Shown here piece after piece: positions 61,101 to 64,000 of a stretch of DNA of 64,000 bases. Under the pieces are notes generated by a model, which saw nothing but the letters and a program-made list of their open reading frames with translations, had not been told where the DNA came from and made no database searches. Within the stretch, counting starts at the first letter, position 1. The number at the start of each line of letters is the position of its first letter. Source of the DNA: Lithospermum erythrorhizon (taxonomy: Eukaryota > Streptophyta > Magnoliopsida > Boraginales > Boraginaceae); contig JADFUC010002122.1 of assembly GCA_019722365.1 (NCBI GenBank), forward strand, positions 62,001 through 126,000, in the 5' to 3' direction. The translations under genes were made by a program, and so were the position numbers.

Positions 61101-62800
61101 TCTCGTTTAGGTAGGGTCGGGATCAATCTCTTATAGAAGAAATGGATTGATATGGATTTTTCAACCGCATTGTCATCATCTCCTTCTCTTCATGACAGAG
61201 AAAATGATAAGTTTACTTGACTCGGTCACGGCAGGGTGAATGAGGGGTACTTAATGAAAGAAACTTGCTACTAGGAAGAGTCTTACATACTCTGTTGTGA
61301 TACCCTCTGAGTTAGTCTTCCTTGGGCGGCGTGGCAGTTGAATGGATTGATGATTCATCAACGGGCCGCAGACCAATTCAAAGGCTTAAACATAAAGGGA
61401 AAAAGTGGGTAGAAAGTCTCGAGTTAGTATCTGCGAGATAGAGGACTTAACGCGCGAGGGAGCGTACCCGACAAAGACAAAACAATCGGACAAGGCGAAC
61501 ATCGTGAGATGGGCCTCAGGCCCCAAAGGAAGGGCACTCACAAAGATCTTCTTTAGCGAATCGGGTCTAATACAAGCAGAGTTCCTCCGCAGGATAATAG
61601 CGGCGATAGATAGCGGGGGGGTCTGAGGTCGACTAGAGCGTATAGGGCGTCGAGCCACTCAAGTTAGAGGCTATTTTACACTCTTAACCGTTACACATAG
61701 AAGATCGGAGGCCCCGCCGACCTCTTAATCGAGGGGTTTTGACGCCCGTCGTCTATGTCGGCGTAAACGGGACTATACCATTTACTATTACGTACTAGGT
61801 CAAAGTAAAATCGAAAGACAGCGACTTGTCTAAAGGAGAAAAGATCACGAGCTAAGCTTGATCTTACTAATGAAATTTCTTGATTAGTGATTAGCGTCAG
61901 TCTACCAAAAAAGCGGAGTCTTCGGTAAAGGAGCATTCATGCGTGGGGGGAAGGGGAACAGCGGGAAGGCCCCGTCGGCCGATAGAATGGAAAGGGGAAG
62001 ATATTACGGTTAGGCGACTCTAAACCTTTTCTTTTATGGCTTTTCACGACTTTCTATAGTTTTGGCGGCTCCCCTACTTGACATCGTATTTCCTACATCT
62101 CGACTTCAAAGGCTACTGACACTCACCGTTGACTTGGAAATCTTCGTCGATACATTTTAAAGATTGATTGGGATATTGTTGTATCTCATGCTTTGACGGT
62201 GCTGCCGAAGATGTGGATTCCGAGCGTGTAAGGCTTCTTTGTTTGCTTTTTGGACCAAGAGGGTCCTCTCTTCCGCTTATTCCTCTTTGAGTCGCAGCGA
62301 TTATCGTAAAAGGTATCTCAGCGGGCATTAGGGAATCGTGTCGAGAAGGACCAAGTGGTGAATTGAACCCCCGCCCCGACCCGGCACAAATGGAGCCACG
62401 GATAAGTTGACTCCTCCACAGGAGCAACCCGAGCCGCAATAGATTTTGGAAAAAAGGTGGTTGCTTACTTGGTCTTTGTGCGCTAAGGGAAAAAATGCCA
62501 TACAAAAGAATCCGTTTCTTATTAGAGACCCTCCTTACTTGGGGAGAGAATTAAAGAGAGTCCATAGATCTTGTTGATCACAAAGAGAAATGCTCATCCG
62601 GACCCGATCGATTAGCGTAGTAAGTGTAATTCATTCTTGGGTTTAATTGATTGGAAAACCCAGGGACATCAGGTGACAACCCAAGCAGATATCTTGACAA
62701 GGCTGCGCTACCTCGTCACCGCCACCCGGAGCATATAGATCGATGAACACTCAAAACCGAACCCGCCCATCTTTTTTGGGCGCGAGAGATCGTGGGTGCG
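58110..62800. other. Unassigned 4.7-kb block, possibly organelle-derived (NUMT candidate)
   Basis: Base composition is more balanced than the flanks, with many purine runs such as 'gaaagaaaaggaagag' and a lack of retrotransposon domains. This is the look of plant mitochondrial intergenic DNA. Short frames are present: 61405-61626 plus or 61386-61658 minus, 62113-62505 minus, and a 45-codon run RSYAGGSLSGESKHDLLGQV... at about 60980-61117. No mitochondrial or plastid gene, tRNA or rRNA was recognised, so the origin remains open; a decayed transposon interior is the alternative. Confidence 0.3.
58116..58196. repeat. ~80-bp direct repeat, copy 1 (copy 2 at 60049-60125)
   Basis: 'gataataaa', 'attccttctattgtgg', 'cgtatc', 'ttggttgattggcttg' and 'tctttgctcacaaccacg' recur at 60049-60125 as 'gataataaagatattcc', 'ttctgttgtgaagcgtatc', 'ttggcttgcgatctttgctc' and 'taaccacg'. 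Spacing is about 1.93 kb, same orientation. Confidence 0.75.
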
Positions 62801-62989
62801 TTACATGGAGGATCCTTATATATGTACATATTGATCATAGTTTGAAAAATAAATGATATATATATTATTGAATTTGAATCTTAAAATTTCAGTATTGTCT
62901 TACAATCATCTATGATATATATTAAGAAAAACTAGCTCCCACTAAGACTAAGACCAACAGCATGTCCTTAAGGCAAATTACTATACATG
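62801..62989 (-). other. Probable 3' end of a minus-strand copia element
   Basis: On the minus strand a purine run 'gtgggagc' (62936-62943) lies about 50 nt beyond the RNase H stop, the expected place of a copia polypurine tract. The AT-rich sequence below it may be the start of a 3' LTR. Confidence 0.4.
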
Positions 62990-64000
62990 TCAAACTTTAT
63001 AAATGCTTTTGCTTTGAGGTAGTGGTTTAGCTAGGGGATCTGCTACATTATGATCAGTCGGAACCTTACATATTCTAACATCTCCTCTATTGGTTATCTC
63101 CCAAATAAGATGATACTTTCTGAGTACATGTTTGGATTTATGATGTAATCTTTGTTTCTTAGCTTGAGCTATTATTCGGTGTTGCTCGCAGTATAACTCG
63201 GCTGGACATGATGCTAGAGTACTCCTCGAAATTGATCCGCAATTTCTTGATCCGGCTGTGACTTCAGCCAGCGACTTTAGAGCGCAATTTACTCCAACAT
63301 GTTGGAGTATTTCTGATCTTTGCTTGCTATTGCACGAAGACCTTTGCACACGTTCGAATGAGAATACATAGCAGTTGAGATGGTATCGTGCTACATCGGT
63401 TTTGGAAAGCTGGCATCCCGGTATAACCCTCTATCAACTCGCTATCCTACCATTATACAAAAAGAACATATATTTGGTCCTTCGTAAGTATAAGTATGGT
63501 CTTCATTGCGGTCTAGTGATTTTCACTGGACATGATTGATATGACTTGTTACACTTTCGGAGAAATGCGATGCGTGCGGATGTGTACATAACATGTCATG
63601 CATGATGGATCATATGGTGATTCATAGGAACTGACTATCTTTCTCTCTTCGGCCTCATTAAATTGGGACAATCGAATGGTGAGTGTCTCCATGTCTCGTG
63701 GGAGGTTTCTTTTCTTTGGAATTATCTATCGTAAGAGCACTGACAACTTTGTCAATATTTTTGTTTGAATCCGATTAGCCTTTTAGATGGAATTTCTATG
63801 GATTTTTTATTCGAGAATGTATTGAGCTTATAAGTCTTTCATAGAGAAACATTTACATAGCCATGACTTGATTCAAGCGGAGGTATGGCGGTATGTCGTT
63901 CCTATGATCGGTATGTAAATGCATCTGAGACTATAAATGCAATGTTCTCAGCTAACCTTCTTGTATACACAAGAATCTTCTTCATTCTTAATGAAACCAA
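62990..64000 (-). pseudogene. Ty1/copia RT (C-terminal part) and RNase H, Tork-like, truncated by window edge
   Basis: Read on the minus strand from the window end: GFIKNEEDSCVYKKVS, then a scrambled stretch where YVDD should be, then KSWLCKCFSMKDL and AQYILE (RT end). Next come SIMHDMLCTHP, NH-TAMKTIL and the RNase H tail in one frame (62990-63349) with SKHVLRKYHLIWEI and GDVRICKVPTDHNVADPLAKPLP. These blocks are typical of Tork-lineage copia elements. Frameshifts are frequent, so it is not functional. The upstream gag, protease and integrase would lie beyond 64000. Confidence 0.88.

Noticed and set aside
61386..61658. Overlapping 73- and 90-residue frames on opposite strands
   Set aside because: Neither matches any organellar or nuclear family that I recognise. 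Kept only as part of the unassigned block.
62113..62505. 130-residue minus-strand frame
   Set aside because: No domain, no splice or promoter context, and within a block of uncertain origin. Not supported as a gene.
1..64000. CRISPR arrays, bacterial operons, ribosome-binding sites, rRNA genes
   Set aside because: The window is eukaryotic nuclear DNA. No spacer-repeat pattern, rRNA or prokaryotic gene organisation was seen.

Overview
This is plant nuclear DNA, almost certainly from a eudicot. It carries intron-containing genes of plant-specific families (a SAUR, an isoprenylated heavy-metal-associated protein, a CYP96A cytochrome P450), an endogenous dolichol kinase, Stowaway-type MITEs and many Ty1/copia and Ty3/gypsy remnants. 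Nothing in it is bacterial. An asterid or Lamiales source is a guess from the general look of the repeats and is not demonstrated.

Layout. 0.45-3.1 kb (+): 3' exons of a dolichol kinase gene whose 5' end lies outside the window. 4.0-5.3 kb: a very AT-rich degenerate tandem array. 5.3-11.1 kb: retrotransposon-derived, non-coding sequence with ~150-165 bp subrepeats, interrupted by a solo LTR (6478-7459, TSD GGGGC). 11.6-12.0 kb (+): an intact SAUR gene. 12.6-16.7 kb: more of the same decayed repeat family, including an inverted copy. 17-23.4 kb: a ruined Tat-like Ty3/gypsy element, with pol on the minus strand and an intron-bearing coding remnant on the plus strand. 23.8-25.8 kb (-): an intact five-exon HIPP gene with two metal-binding HMA domains and a CaaX box. 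29.8-40.2 kb (+): a complete but decayed SIRE-like Ty1/copia element with two LTRs and a perfect ATCCA target duplication. 41.9-42.9 kb: a second solo LTR of the 6.5 kb family (TSD GATGA). 43.7-46.3 kb: a gypsy LTR with a 35-bp minisatellite, followed by a copia RNase H tail. 47.7-48.5 kb: AT-rich duplications. 49.3-50.8 kb (-): a full-length CYP96A pseudogene. 51-57 kb: MITEs and AT-rich intergenic DNA. 58.1-62.8 kb: an unassigned, compositionally different block that could be organelle-derived. 63-64 kb (-): reverse transcriptase/RNase H of a Tork-type copia element running off the window.

The three live-looking genes have unrelated roles: dolichyl-phosphate synthesis for ER glycosylation, an auxin-responsive small protein, and a prenylated metal-binding protein. 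No operon-like or cluster logic links them; they are islands in nested retrotransposons. Single-copy exons read cleanly, whereas retrotransposon copies, including the two LTRs of one element, differ by dense 1-4 nt indels. This suggests that repeats in this assembly were poorly polished, so frameshifts inside repeats should not all be read as biology. No new defence or metabolic system was found. The observations most worth a second look are the lesion in the dolichol kinase CTP-binding motif, the in-frame duplicated splice acceptor in the same gene, the palindromic subrepeats shared by the LTR and 3' region of the SIRE-like element, and the antisense intron-bearing ORF next to the gypsy pol.
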